Positions 37,990 through 50,841 are shown, counted from the first letter of the stretch. The stretch: DNA of 64,000 nt from Phymorhynchus buccinoides (GCA_017654935.2 CM065680.1:35220489-35284488); one strand, 5' to 3'. Notes: generated by a model not told the origin, from the letters alone. Program-made: numbers and translations.

Positions 37990-38945
37990 CGCCGAGCGGC
38001 AGACATGTCCGTCACCAGCAATGCCACGCACTTGCGACACCCCGTAGAGTGTCACATCCTGACACAAAATTGGAAGGGATTCTCTCTTCTAGTTCACGAG
38101 ATACAGCTTGAAGAAGAAACATATAGCGCAAAGAAGGAAATTTCGGTTTTCAAGGTCACACTTCAAGGTCAAGGTCAGCATGGTGATAATTTATGCTCGG
38201 GTGTTTTCTTCTCTAGGGTATACAGTACCACACACAATCTGAAGCGCTTCTGTCAAGTACCAATGTGGAAAATATGGCTTAAAACCCAATGTGTAGACCC
38301 CTACCACTTTCAAGGCCTACTGATCGCCCGGACCGTGACCTTGACCTTGATCGGTATGCCACCATCAGAACGGGCATAAGCCAAAGTACCTTCATGCCAA
38401 ATTTGAAGACTAACACTAACGGTGTGGGAGTTATGGCCCCTGAAAGAGTCGGTTTTCAAGGTCGTACGCCAAGGTCAAGGTCACGACGGCAAAATGGGTT
38501 TGCGCGGATGCCTTCCTCTCATGGTGACACACCAGCACACAAAATTTGACGTGATTCTGTCAACCCGTTCGAAAGATATCCTTGGGACAGACAGAAGGAG
38601 AAAAAAATGACCCTCCGATTTTCAGGCTCCAGCGATCTTTTTGACCTTGACCTTGATCGGTATGCCATCATCAGAACGGGCATAAACCAAACCAACTTCA
38701 TACCAAGTTTCAACATCCTATGTTGATCGGTGCCCGAGATATGGCTAAAAATAGATTTTCGGTTTTCAAGGTGGTACATCAAGGTCAAGATCACGACGGC
38801 AAAATGGTTTGCGCCGATCTCTTCCTATGAAGGAGGCACACCTTCACACAAAATTTGACGCGATTCGGTCAAGCGGTTCGGGAGATATCCTTGGGACAGA
38901 CAGGGGAAGAAAAAAAAATAATAAAAAAAAAAATACAAACCAGCC
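37990..38945. repeat. Tandem units of about 310 bp with AGGTCA-AGGTCA blocks
   Basis: accttgaccttgatcggtat recurs at about 38337 and 38643. aaaatttgacg(t/c)gattc recurs at about 38540 and 38852, each followed by gatatccttgggacagacag. A less similar unit lies upstream (37990-38330). The A-rich end at 38910-38938 suggests retroposition. It is non-coding. Confidence 0.8.
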
Positions 38946-39825
38946 CATCGCAAAGTCCGTTCACCTTCGGTGACGGACAATCAAGCTTATCCGAGTCTGA
39001 CTGAGAACGCGTAGGCTTACGAACTCGTCACAGTAGACAAAATTATCGTGTTTATAGTCTTATCAAAACCACTTAGCTTATGCATATGTGTTTTTTTGTT
39101 TTTTAAACCTCAGTATTCAGGGTTGTCAACAACCGCCACATTAATAGGCCGACAAGGATCCAGGCTAGTTTCAGCAGATAACAAATTTACTAATAAATTA
39201 TTTACTCCCCTTTCCCCCTTTTATATGTAAAACCCCAAAGCCCACACTTAATCCCCAATTCCACAATTGATTAAACAATGGACTTATACCCGATTTAAGC
39301 CTATTTTCTACGCTACAACAAAGTGTGCGTTGACCGTCGCTCATTACAACGCAAAATGAATGGTTTGTGGACAATGCGAGACGAGACAGGCCTACACGGA
39401 GGTGGGCTATTCCTTTCAAATGACGGACAGCCCAGCAAAACGAAACCATCACCGAAAGTGATAGGGTTACGTGGGCACTGGCTGGTCGCTGACCGTGAAG
39501 GCCGGTCGAAAGGAATGCGTGTCCAGGGGGCATATTGCCATCATTCTACATGCTGCCCACTGTCCGTGCCAATGAGTCTCAGTGACCGGTGAATGGTCTG
39601 TACTCTGATGTCACATTGTTTGTAGAGTTCAGGAATGGGACTCTGCTGCTCAGATGGCATTTACACACGCACTAGAACATGATGTGCACATTCACGTGCA
39701 AACGCTTTACTTATGTATGTTCAATGCCCCACCCCACCCCTCCTCCGCATACATCCCACGTTCATCTGACACATGCCGGCACCCACCCTTCCATCATGTA
39801 CTCAAACTGTATGAAAAATACGTAT

Positions 39826-39828
<3 letters not shown>

Positions 39829-39875
<47 letters not shown>

Positions 39876-39887
39876 GTGCGTGTGTGC

Positions 39888-39930
<43 letters not shown>

Positions 39931-39941
39931 TGTGCGTGTGT
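39829..39941. repeat. (GT)n grading into (GTGC)n
   Basis: Pure GT to about 39870, then GTGTGC and GTGC tetranucleotides. Confidence 0.97.
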
Positions 39942-40317
39942 CTTTATTACTGTATACATGTGTGTCACTGTATGCTCACGCGAACGTGTACAATCTGTAA
40001 TATGCACGTGCGCACACGCGCGTGTGTGTCAGTGTGGTATGCGCATTTCAAGTTGTGTCGAGTCAATACATGAAACAAGTCAGTTAATTCTACTTCTATT
40101 TTTTTTTACAAAGAGACGACGAAACAGTTGCAATATTTGTAATGCGATATTTTTTATTGAAAAAGATTTGCTTTTATAACAACAAATTATTAGCCTAACT
40201 TTTGAAACTTAACTTGTAAATTCATCAATACCTCACGATTACATAAAGATAAACTGCCTCTAAACAAAACAGCCGTATTCATACTATGATGTGTGTTCGT
40301 TTGTTAGTCGTTCTTGG

Positions 40318-40318
<1 letters not shown>

Positions 40319-40356
<38 letters not shown>

Positions 40357-40396
40357 CGCAAGCACGCACGCACACGCACGCACACGCACACACACG

Positions 40397-40441
<45 letters not shown>

Positions 40442-40452
40442 GCGCGCGCGCG
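40319..40452. repeat. (CA)n grading into (CG)n
   Basis: CA repeats with CG variants end in about 26 bp of alternating CG at 40427-40452, prone to Z-DNA. Confidence 0.97.
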
Positions 40453-40485
40453 TGTTTTGTCACAGTGTACATATTGTATTTGCTA

Positions 40486-40791
<306 letters not shown>

Positions 40792-40799
40792 AGATAAAT

Positions 40800-42470
40800 T
40801 CCTTTTTCTAACAGACTTATGATTGTGTTCGTTCTTGTAGGCCTATTTCTTTTGACTGTTTCAAAACTTCTTGTAGACGCTAAGAGCCTGCTTGTTGTGT
40901 GGCAATAAGCGAACATGCCAAGTGACACAAACTGCATCAGTCTCGCGCTGTGCGCGTGCAGAAGAACAGAGGGGAGAAAAACAAGCTGGCAAAGCAAACG
41001 ATGTTTCGCGAGTGGGTGGGTGGGTGGGTGGAAGATGAGGGTTCAGCTGTTGACGAATAGAAGGGTTAACCTGGCAAAAACCATATTTTCTTCGCTCCCT
41101 TTTACCTGTGTGGTGGTGCTATGCTTACCAGGCCCCTACCTGCTATCATCAGCCAGCCTGAAAACTAAGGGGGGTGCAGGAGGAGCTGGTTGTCAAGGCA
41201 ACGTGGATATCTAATTTTAGCCCCGATATTGGAGGGAGGAGGAGGGGTGTTGTGGAAATGAATACAATAGGGGGAAAACTAGGAAAGAGGGGTCACAAAA
41301 GAATTTCTTTTTAAACTGAGGGGGGCGGGGTGATGTTATGTATCATGCTTCCAGTAGGCCTAAATTAAGAGGAATAATAACGAATCTCTGATCATCACAC
41401 CACCACCAACAAGGGCAGTGTTGTCCGGAGGCCCAGACCATGGGATTTATTCCTAGTAACATCGAAATGTCCTATTCTGCCACACCCCACCCTCCTGTCA
41501 GGAGAAACATCCTATTGAAATTCGTCACTGGTGGACTTGTATCAATTTCAGCAAGAGCCAGACACTTTGTCCTCTTGACTTTCTTGTTTTAGGACAGTTT
41601 GTCCCATCACTTTTCCATGCCTCGTGCATCACTGCAACAGAGGCAAAAGCAGTTCATATTTGTTATGGCTGTGGTCCGTGTTTGGCCATAATACAGTCCC
41701 TTACTCAGTGTGCACGTTGATTACATTGTATAAGCTTGTTGTGTTCAAGAACATTTTTGTTGGTGTTTTGTTGTTGTTTGCTGTCCTATCTTCTGGGCCG
41801 TACAGTCGCATTGCTCCCACGCCGCTCATTAACTCCCAAGTCGCAGCCACACCTCATCACGTTCAGGTCGCAGAACTTATCCGAGACCAGCAGTCCAAGA
41901 GGAGCGAATCTATATTAGGCCGTCAGGAAGCAACCAACCAAGGAACAAGAACATGTGTATTTTGCAGTGTTTGTTTGTTGATAACGTTTGGTTAAACCAG
42001 ACAAATACAGCATCCGGACAAAGCTAACAAGCAAGTATAACCTGAATAATGTTTCACTATTTTGGAACCTGTATCAAATCTAGAACTTAGTCACGCAATC
42101 ATCTACTTAATTAACTGCCCACTCAATGCATTAATCCAAATGGTCCTTAATATAATAATATTCCACGTCAAGGCGAGACAAGCTTTTACAGAGTTTTGAC
42201 CAACACCGGTTCCATGATATCGATTTCGTATTGCAGTGAACTTTTGCAGAACAGGAACAGGATCATTGAAAAACGCGTGACTTATATATTATGTGCAAAA
42301 ATTGAAAGACAATGTATAGTTCCACAGGCGTTAGTTGTTGTATTACACCTGTAAGCATTGCGCAAAACTTAGAGCATCATGATGATTAAAACTGAATTAT
42401 TGAATGTTCGCCCATCATCGCCAAGTTCCTGAAACTACAAATAAAGCATATTAAGTGGCGCACATTTCAA
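40800..42470. other. Stretch with no assigned gene
   Basis: Contains a 123-codon frame (41624-41995) with a hydrophobic run (LVVFKNIFVGVLLLFAVLSS) then polar sequence. No homologue is recognised and it may be chance. The rest shows nothing else. Confidence 0.4.
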
Positions 42471-42529
42471 CAAATGATGAGGATTATTGTTCGTAAAGGA
42501 AGAAAAAAAGTAATTTTTAGTGTGGAAAA

Positions 42530-42718
<189 letters not shown>

Positions 42719-42853
42719 ATATGCCTACAGGGGCAGGTCAAGTAGTGAAGGTCATGCATTTTCCCGTCTTTTTCTTTCTTTCCTTTTTAATTTCTTAGGG
42801 AAGGGCCGGGTTGGGGTCTGGAACCCCTATTACCCCCTATGATGCGCCTACGC

Positions 42854-42913
42854 ACACACACACGCACACGCACGCACGCACACGCACGCACGCACACGCA
42901 CACACGCACACGC

Positions 42914-42949
<36 letters not shown>

Positions 42950-42970
42950 GAACGCACGCACGCACACACA

Positions 42971-43061
<91 letters not shown>
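42854..43061. repeat. (CA)n joined to (TC)n
   Basis: CA/CG-rich to about 42970, then about 88 bp pure TC. Confidence 0.97.
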
Positions 43062-43064
<3 letters not shown>

Positions 43065-43654
43065 CACACCAGGGACGTAGCAGTCTCGGAAAAAAGTGGT
43101 CCGGCCATAAATACATCATAGTCCATGACTTAACTCCCACCCACCCCACCCCACCCCCACCCCCCCCAACTGTACTAATGGCATTTCTACATTTGCAATA
43201 AACACATGTGGCCTATATCAGCCCGCGTTCTTGCAAAGTTTCTCAGGCACACACACACTTGCACATGCACACACACGTGTAGTCACCCACCTCAAGTTTT
43301 CGCTTTGTTTTTTTCTTCAAATTTTCGCATTGACCATTTTCACTGATAAGCTGCATTCTGCCATGTGCGGGAAAGGGATAGGGATAGGATCAGCCTAGGG
43401 TGAATTATTTTCATTAAACGGAAAGAAGCAGACTATGAGATTAAGGGTACTAAACGTTGGCGGAGGGGGCGGGGGTGACTAACGGTTGGGGGCACTTTCG
43501 AATGTAAAAGACGCATTGAAGGCCTCTCTTATCAAAAGCTAAAACAGTCATGGACTTCCCCCTAGCGCCCTCTTTTTATTTCTTTACTTTTTTTTAGGGG
43601 GGAGGGGGTACGGAACAGATATAAGCCCCGCCCCCCCCCTCCCCCAAAAATCCG

Positions 43655-43658
<4 letters not shown>

Positions 43659-43716
<58 letters not shown>
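43659..43716. repeat. (CA)n tract
   Basis: Pure CA preceded by G- and C-runs at 43598-43645. Confidence 0.97.
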
Positions 43717-43719
<3 letters not shown>

Positions 43720-43807
43720 GGGGTGTGGGCTATGCTCAAGGCAGTCAAAATGCTTCAGTGCTTTAATTCCATTTGTTAAAGAAGCATATTTGTTTTACTT
43801 ATAGTTA

Positions 43808-45320
43808 TTATCAGTTATTGGGATTTGCGAGATGATATTGCTTTTATCCTATCTCTCGTGGCTTGTTGTTTATCACACGAGGTCGAAGTGTGATAAACAG
43901 CAAGCCACTTGAGATAGGATAAAAGCAATATCACACTCGCAAATCCTAATAACGGACATATACCGATATTTTACCTCTTTCAGGTGATAATCAAACATGC
44001 AACGAAGAAGCGAGACGGCCATGCATGCAGATCTAAAATAATACTAACCACTTCACCGTAGCAAGAAAATCCCACTCATCCACAAATAATATAGTTCTCC
44101 AAGTTAGAAAGTCGTGAGCTATTTTGATCTTGCTCATTGATACATTATGAAAGGAAACTGATTATTAATCGAAACATGAACCCACTGGAATTTGCTGTAT
44201 AAAAAAATAGCCTTTACAATGACATATTCGTTTTACACTGCAATCACAGGCCATATCTAATAGCAACGGTGTACACTAAGCCTATGGGTTATGGCCTATG
44301 GGTTAATATACGCAAATCATATGTCAAGACATTGTTTTATATCACACGCTTCCAGGCCTCTTTAGCGCTACTTGAAGATCGGTATATTATCAGTTATTGG
44401 GATTTGCGAGTGTGATATTGTTTTTATCCTATCTCAAGTGGCTTGCTGTTTATCACACGAGGTCCTAATAACGGATATATACCGATATTTTACCTCTTTC
44501 AGATGATAATCAAACACGCAACGAAGAAGCGAGACGGCCATGCATGCAGATCTAAAATAATACTAACCACTTCACCGTAGCAAGAAAATCCCACTCATCC
44601 ACAAATAATATAGTTCTCCAAGTTAGAAAGTCGTGAGCTATTTTGATCTTGCACATTGATACATTATGAAAGGAAACTGATTATTAATCGAAACATGAAC
44701 CTACTGGAATTTGCTGTATTAAAAAAATAGCCTTTACAACGACATATTCGTTTTACACTGCAATCACAGGCCATAGTTATTGTCATTTCGCCAATGACGA
44801 ACTTTCAATGATGACGTAATTTCAGTGATTGCAAGTTCACTAAGATGACGTTTTTTGGTGTCCTGCTCAGAAGGCGCTATTTGCAGTGACACTAACTTGA
44901 GTATGTGGTTGTCAGCCGCTATTTTTATCATTTGCAATTTCACTAAAACTTACTCTTCACAATATTTTTTTCAATGTAAAATGTTCATCATAAACAACCT
45001 TTTGCATTATTTTTATCGGGTTAAGGCATAGGGTTAGGAGTATGTTTGGGCTTTTTGTTTTACTAATCATCACTTGATGCAAATAAAGAAAATATGGTTT
45101 GAGTACTGCAGATAGTCGCATGCGAGTGTACAAGCCGTGAGATATATAACTGTGACGTCAAGTTTCTAATAGCAACGGTGTATTCTTACACCTTTTCTCA
45201 CGCGCGTTTACACTGAGCCTATGGGTAAATATATGCAAATAATATCTCTGGATATTGTTTTATATCTCACGGCTGGCAGGCCTCTTTGCACTACTTGTAC
45301 ATCGGTATATACTCTAATAT
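43808..45320. repeat. Imperfect tandem duplication carrying a foldback
   Basis: Unit 1 starts at ttatcagttattgggatttg (43808) and unit 2 at the same phrase (about 44388). The segment 43948-44240 matches 44466-44776 with few changes. A third partial relative (gcaacggtgta, ctatgggtaaatat, atcggtatat) runs to about 45320. Unit 1 has a hairpin (43820-43948) of which unit 2 keeps only the left arm. Confidence 0.85.
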
Positions 45321-45403
45321 CCTCACTCATCAAGCCAGCTGACCTAATGATCTTTCTACGTCATCACTGCTTCAGCGCAGAACTTTGCATATTTTACTGC
45401 CAT

Positions 45404-45948
45404 AAGGGGGCGCCACACTGCATACGATTGAATCCAACTACGATCCAACTGTGCCATTTGTGAGGCATGATTCTCGTAAAACAGTACTAATGAAATCCTG
45501 CTAGTTTTGTTGAGTATATTTGCAATCCCCTGTACACGAATCTGATGAAATATCTATTTTTGTATCAGAGGGTTTATGATATTCGTGTATTGGGGTCTAG
45601 ATGAGTAGGGGAAGACGGGGTAAAAGGCCCATAGCGGGTAAGAAGCTCATGCCAATTATCTCATGAAATGAAGCAAATTTTAATAAAGCAAATTTCAGTC
45701 ACGTTTTGCCCATGAGACGAGTGTTAATGTTTAGCATTCGTCTCATGGGCAAATTTGACTAAAATTTGCTTCATTTCATGAGATAATTGGCATGGGCTTC
45801 TTACCCGCCTATGGGCTTTTTACCCCGTCTTCCCCTATAGTGAATACGAAAATAGTAGAATTTTTCTAAGACGGAAGTATTTTACGTCAATCATGCCTCA
45901 CAGACATCGTCACAGTTGTATAGAAATCGCACGTATGTAGTGTCCCCT
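45404..45948. mobile_element. Older Harbinger-like MITE, interrupted
   Basis: Ends AAGGGGGCGCCACACTGCAT and GTAGTGTCCCCTTA are inverted. The interior matches the intact relative at 45951-46167 (tagtagaatt, aagacggaagtatttt). It is split by the foldback element at 45607-45838. Confidence 0.7.
45607..45838. mobile_element. Foldback element nested in another MITE
   Basis: The left arm starts GGGGAAGACGGGGTAAAAGG and the right arm ends CTTTTTACCCCGTCTTCCCC. The arms extend about 110 bp (aaatgaagcaaatttta / taaaatttgcttcattt). It is flanked by TA. Confidence 0.88.
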
Positions 45949-45950
45949 TA

Positions 45951-46167
45951 AGGGCCTGCTACACTACATACGATTCGCTGTCAATGCAATACGATTGCGA
46001 CGATGTGAGTCACGATTCACGTGACATTCATGTATTGGGTCTATTTGAGTATGTAGAGCGGAAGTAGTAGAATTATTTTAAGACGGAAGTATTTCACGTG
46101 AATCATGACTCGCATCGTCACAATCGCATCGCATTGACAGCGAATCGCATGCAATGTAGCATGCCTT
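45951..46167. mobile_element. Harbinger-like MITE with TTA duplication
   Basis: Inverted arms AGGGCCTGCTACACTACATA and TGCAATGTAGCATGCCTT continue into attcgctgtcaatgc / gcattgacagcgaat. It is flanked by TTA at 45948-45950 and 46168-46170, directly abutting the older copy. Confidence 0.83.
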
Positions 46168-46249
46168 TTATGTGCATACGTACGAACCGCAATGGTCCAG
46201 GCAGACCTTTTCCTCCTGCCATGTACGCGATAAGGGTGGGGGCGATTAA

Positions 46250-46488
46250 ACCCTTTCAACGCTAGCCATTCCTCAGCCAAAATTTACCATTAAACTTACC
46301 CGGGTAGAGAAAAGATTCCGTTTGCAATATTGGGGATTCCTCTGTGACATGCATAAAATAGGGCCTATCCTTACCTCCCAAAAATAAGAACATAAGGTCA
46401 CTGGATACCAGACCCTCATGTGATGCCTTTTGGTGACATGGGCGTTAAATCATTGTGGTGCCAAGAGGCGACAGTGGCGATGAAAGGG
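46250..46488. mobile_element. TTAA-target MITE, copy 4
   Basis: Same family as 8432-8681 and in the same orientation (acccgggtagagaaaa, ggcctatccttacctccc). Right TTAA at 46489-46492; the left flank is altered to TTAAA. Confidence 0.85.
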
Positions 46489-46912
46489 TTAATTTTCCTT
46501 GTTTAGTTATTTAGCATCTCTTTCATTCAAGCATCAAAAAACCGGCAAACGTGTTTACTACCTTCAATCTCAATTTTCAAAAAAAGTCTGCTTCTTTCAG
46601 TTTTATGGAAGTAATCCCAGGCTCATACTAAACCTATCCATTTCCCCCAAATGGTAAAATGTTGCCTGCCAGTTATTGTTTTAAATTTAAACAAATTAGG
46701 GGTGGGTGGGTGACAAATCTACATCTTGGCCCCAAATCCTTCCTTGTTTCTTTTCTTTTTGTGCTCTGTTCTTTTCCTTCCTTACTTCAGTCCTTCTGCC
46801 CTTCGAGCCTTGCTTTCTCTCTTTCTTTTCTTTTTTTTTTTTGTGTGTGTGAAAAAAGTGGGCAGGCCATTGCCGGGCCAGCCGGGCCGCCTGCTACGTC
46901 CATGCTGACACA

Positions 46913-47059
<147 letters not shown>

Positions 47060-47068
47060 GAGGTCTGG

Positions 47069-47102
47069 CCACAGACGTAAAGGGAACTCTTTACGTCTGT
47101 GG
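47069..47102. repeat. 14 bp perfect hairpin
   Basis: CCACAGACGTAAAG and CTTTACGTCTGTGG are separated by 6 nt. It lies 313 bp before the PDZ-LIM exon start. Confidence 0.85.
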
Positions 47103-47414
47103 GTCTGGCTCATCCCTTTACTCCTGAGTTAGGCCTGCCTGGGGAGCAAGGAAAATACGAAGGCGCATCATCCCCTACTCTCCTTCCCTTCACTGACACA
47201 CAGAACGGTAGCCAAGAGCAGGCGTGCTAGCCTACTAGGCTGGTGGTGCCAGCAAGCGAGTAGGGAGTGGGAGGAGTAAAAAGAGAGATTCCAGCAACAT
47301 AACATAGGCTAACAGTCGTAGGCCTCGTTTCTTTAGCTTCTGTGCATCGTTCACTGCCTGTTGCAGGGTCCGAACTCGGGGCAACGGGGGCCGAGCGGGG
47401 CCAAGAACAAAACC

Positions 47415-47513
47415 ATGGAGACGATATGGCTTCAGCGTTCCAACATCGACATACCCTGGGGATTTCGATTGCAGGGTGGTCGGGACTATGGTGTACCCCT
47501 CTCCGTGCAAAGG
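47415..47513 (+). CDS. PDZ-LIM (Zasp/PDLIM-type) protein, first PDZ-coding exon
   Basis: ATG in an ACCATGG context opens 33 codons (METIWLQRSNIDI, PWGFRLQGGRDYGVPLSVQR) ending at AGG|GTAAGT, phase 0. PWGFRLQGG followed by PLSVQ is the hallmark carboxylate-binding loop and first strands of the N-terminal PDZ in the Zasp/PDLIM/Cypher family, which binds alpha-actinin at Z-discs and actin bundles. The frame is open upstream in the same exon (possible acceptor tgttgcag ending about 47367). No exon for the rest of PDZ or the LIM domains was found to 64000, so a very long intron is implied, or the exon is an isolated remnant. Which family member it is cannot be told from one exon. Confidence 0.8.
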
Positions 47514-47631
47514 GTAAGTACTGTGCTGGAGACGACTCCCGTTTTGGGCTTGCTTGTTTGGTTGTATGGTGTGTGTGTGGGGGGTGAAATTCAACACGGG
47601 TACGTGCTCGTTAAATGACCTACATTATTTA

Positions 47632-47973
47632 GATCGTTGCCAGTTCCAAGGACCAGGCGTTCAAGACTGCACTTGGTCATCTCCAAACATGGACACTCTT
47701 CTTCTTCTTCTTCTCTTTGGGGCCCACGATCATCAAATTGATCATATTGGCACCCAATTTTGAGTAAAGTTTATTTTTGTGTGTATTTGACGGTTTAAGG
47801 TTTTGGTTAGGGTTAGGGCTAGAGTCAGTTTAATTTCAGATTGAATGGTTAAAAGATACACATTCTAAAGTTTCGCTGAAAGCCGACATGTCACGCGAAT
47901 GGCGTCACTTTTCATATTTGGAGATGACCAAATGCAGCATTGAACGTCTTGTAGTGTTCCAAGGTGATCGCTC
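47632..47973. mobile_element. Foldback MITE with about 55 bp arms
   Basis: The left arm (agatcgttgccagttccaag ... cacttggtcatctccaaa) is inverted at 47918-47973 (tttggagatgaccaaatgca ... gttccaaggtgatcgct). The spacer includes ggttagggttaggg at 47805-47818. An open frame at 47888-48229 starts in the right arm and is not credible as a gene. Confidence 0.8.
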
Positions 47974-48402
47974 AAAATATAATGGTATGGTTTTGGATCT
48001 TAATTGTGGGTTCATTTTCTTTTCCGCTTTTCCCCCATGTCTTTACACCAACTCCATCTTAATTTCTTACTGTCATAACGCTCCAACTCGCGTTGTACGT
48101 TTTAATCACTGCAGTGGATGGAACCAGCTTATCAGTGCCCTTGAGAAAAGTATCAGTCCACAAGGTCAATGCTTTGAGTTTAAAGAAAACATCATTTTGT
48201 TTTTATATTCAATTAAGATAGATGAATAAGAACAGAGAGGCACGCACGTTTGTAGGCCTTCAGACAATGTTACATACTGTACATGAAGACACACACACGC
48301 ACAAACCAACGCGAACATGCATAGGCCTACACTTACAAACAGGCTGAACTTACACTCACACTGATTGTGACCCTTAGATCAGTTGTTGCGATACATGTAT
48401 TA

Positions 48403-48571
48403 CAATGGAACCTCCCTTATAAGACCTTCAAAAAAAATCCAAAATGAGGTGAGGGGTCTTAAAGGGAGGTAGTTTTAATACTTACAAAGAATGGCAATGT
48501 CTCAGAGAAGTAGGTCTTATGTGGGATGGAGTCTTATAATGGGAAGTCTTATAATAGGGGAGGTTCCACTG
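48403..48571. mobile_element. Tc1/mariner-type MITE, copy 2
   Basis: CAATGGAACCTCCCTTATAA at the left and AGGGGAGGTTCCACTG at the right, flanked by TA at 48401-48402 and 48572-48573. Homologous to 4303-4475. Confidence 0.9.
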
Positions 48572-49135
48572 TATAATTCATTTTCCAGGTCTATGCATGT
48601 TGTGCGAAGGATTTCTTCCGTAACATGCATGTTGTGCGAAGGATTTCTTCCGTAACAGATCTCTTGATAAGGAATTTTATTTCGGAAAGGAGGAGGCGTC
48701 TGAAGTATGCGAGCCATTTCATGGTTGTTGCTGAATATAAACCTGCCAGTGCTATTTCTGAGCCTCTCTACCCGTCTGATGTTGAGGGAGCTTGCTAGTT
48801 ATCGTGTCTGGGTTCTTTACTTTCTGACAGGCAACACACAGCCTCTGTTTTAATAGGAACACTCAGCACTCCCACCCATTCCACTCCACATTCAACTCTG
48901 ACGGACACAGTAGAGGGAATGGATAAAAAGAATAGAACATTCCACAAGAAATATTTCTACTATATATTATTATGCAAGTTCTAAAATTTTATTATTGAAA
49001 TCGTAGCCTCTTTGCAGATTATACAAAGCATGATTGATTATTGAGATTTTAAAAAAATCCGGTCTTTGGGTACCAAAAGATTATTATTAGTAAAGTATGA
49101 CATATTCAAAAATAGTTTAATATTCTATTATTCTG

Positions 49136-49161
49136 ATCGCTTCTCGGCCTTTTGGCTAAGA
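49136..49161 (+). pseudogene. U2 snRNA 5' end fragment
   Basis: Twenty-six consecutive bases equal the conserved 5' end of U2 snRNA (ATCGCTTCTCGGCC... ending GGCTAAGA). The match then stops: the branch-site recognition region GTGTAGTA and the rest of U2 are absent. It is not a functional U2 gene. The following about 100 bp end in cgcgacgttaaactgaac, resembling a LINE/SINE 3' tail. Confidence 0.85.
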
Positions 49162-49567
49162 CAGTGATTCAGGAATATAAATTTTTGTTTATACCATGGT
49201 TGGTTTGTTCAGCCCGTCGTACATGGCGAAAGCCCATACGCGACGTTAAACTGAACTTCCATCCAGTATCACATAAGGAGTTGTTTTGGGGTTTTATTTA
49301 ATGAAGCTATTCTGTTATGGCTTTCTGGCGCAATAACTGTTTTAGTAGTGCAAAGGCTGAGGTAGACATTTCACTCATGATTAGTTTAGTTTCGTGGATC
49401 CCCCATGGCTCGGTGGGTGAGGTGAAAATACACAAAATCATCAATAAAAAGCCAGCAACAATCGGCAAGTTTATGAATATCGAAAGCAACCTTCCAAAGT
49501 AAGATTCCTACATTTCTGCTGAATTTCATAAACATTTGCCCATTAGTTATTGATATATTTGCATTAC

Positions 49568-49613
49568 AGACAGACAGACAGACAGACAGACACACACACA
49601 CACACACACACAC

Positions 49614-49687
<74 letters not shown>

Positions 49688-49705
49688 CACGCACGCACGC
49701 GCACG

Positions 49706-49783
<78 letters not shown>
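49568..49783. repeat. (CA)n with (GCAC)n core
   Basis: CAGA start, CA, GCAC/CACG variants 49655-49710, then CA to 49783. Confidence 0.97.
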
Positions 49784-49785
<2 letters not shown>

Positions 49786-49896
49786 TATACACACACGTAC
49801 ACACACGGACCCGATCACTCATGAACTAATTTTTAAAAAAATTACAGCCATCATGACTTTATTTCTTTTTACTCCCTTATCCTTAATATTGTACAT

Positions 49897-50098
<202 letters not shown>

Positions 50099-50686
50099 TC
50101 CAGGGCTCCCAGGGACCCCCAATTTGGGGTCCATGAAGTACTGTAAGAAAAAAGGACCCTCTATGAGAATGACTGTGTAGGGGTCCCAGGGATGCACTAT
50201 AAAAATGGGCAAAAATAGCAAATCATGGACTTGGTATTCCAAGTTCTGACCTCCAATCAAGGACCTTTCGCCATCCATTATTTCCACCACTTCTAGGCCT
50301 ACTTGACGGTTGCACGACCTTGACACACTAACAAGGGTCAGCCAATAACTAGCCGCGATTTCGGGTCCACCCTTTCCGCGTGGGAGAGACAACGCCCACC
50401 TAGGACAAGCTAGCGTTGTCTAAAGGGCCAGCCACACGTCCACTAAAATCGTACGGCTGTACGATACGATTCGATCACGTGGCCTCCAAGAACAAAATGT
50501 GATTCGCGCTTCGAGATCACGGGGTCACTTTTCTCTCTCTTCATTCTTGCATGCTATTGTTTAGTTCCACTATAATTGTAGGCAGTGATGAAGTTTTGTT
50601 TAGTTCTGTTTGAAGTAGGCTAGACTTAAAGGATAGCCTTCTGAACAGAGTTTTGTTCTTGCCAAATGAGAAATGTAAAAGATTGA

Positions 50687-50735
50687 CAGTGTGTGTGTGT
50701 GTGGGGTGGTGGTGGTGGTGGTGGTGCGTGCGTGC

Positions 50736-50786
<51 letters not shown>

Positions 50787-50809
50787 GTGGTGGTGTTTGT
50801 GTGTGTGTG

Positions 50810-50841
<32 letters not shown>

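Noticed and set aside
37942..38379. 145-codon open frame
   Set aside because: It overlaps the tandem AGGTCA-containing repeat family and shows no domain.
41624..41995. Possible secreted peptide (hydrophobic N-terminal run)
   Set aside because: No cleavage pattern, splice sites or homology that would lift it above chance in AT-rich DNA; mentioned only in the region note.
47888..48229. 113-codon open frame
   Set aside because: It begins in the right arm of a foldback MITE and has no recognised domain.
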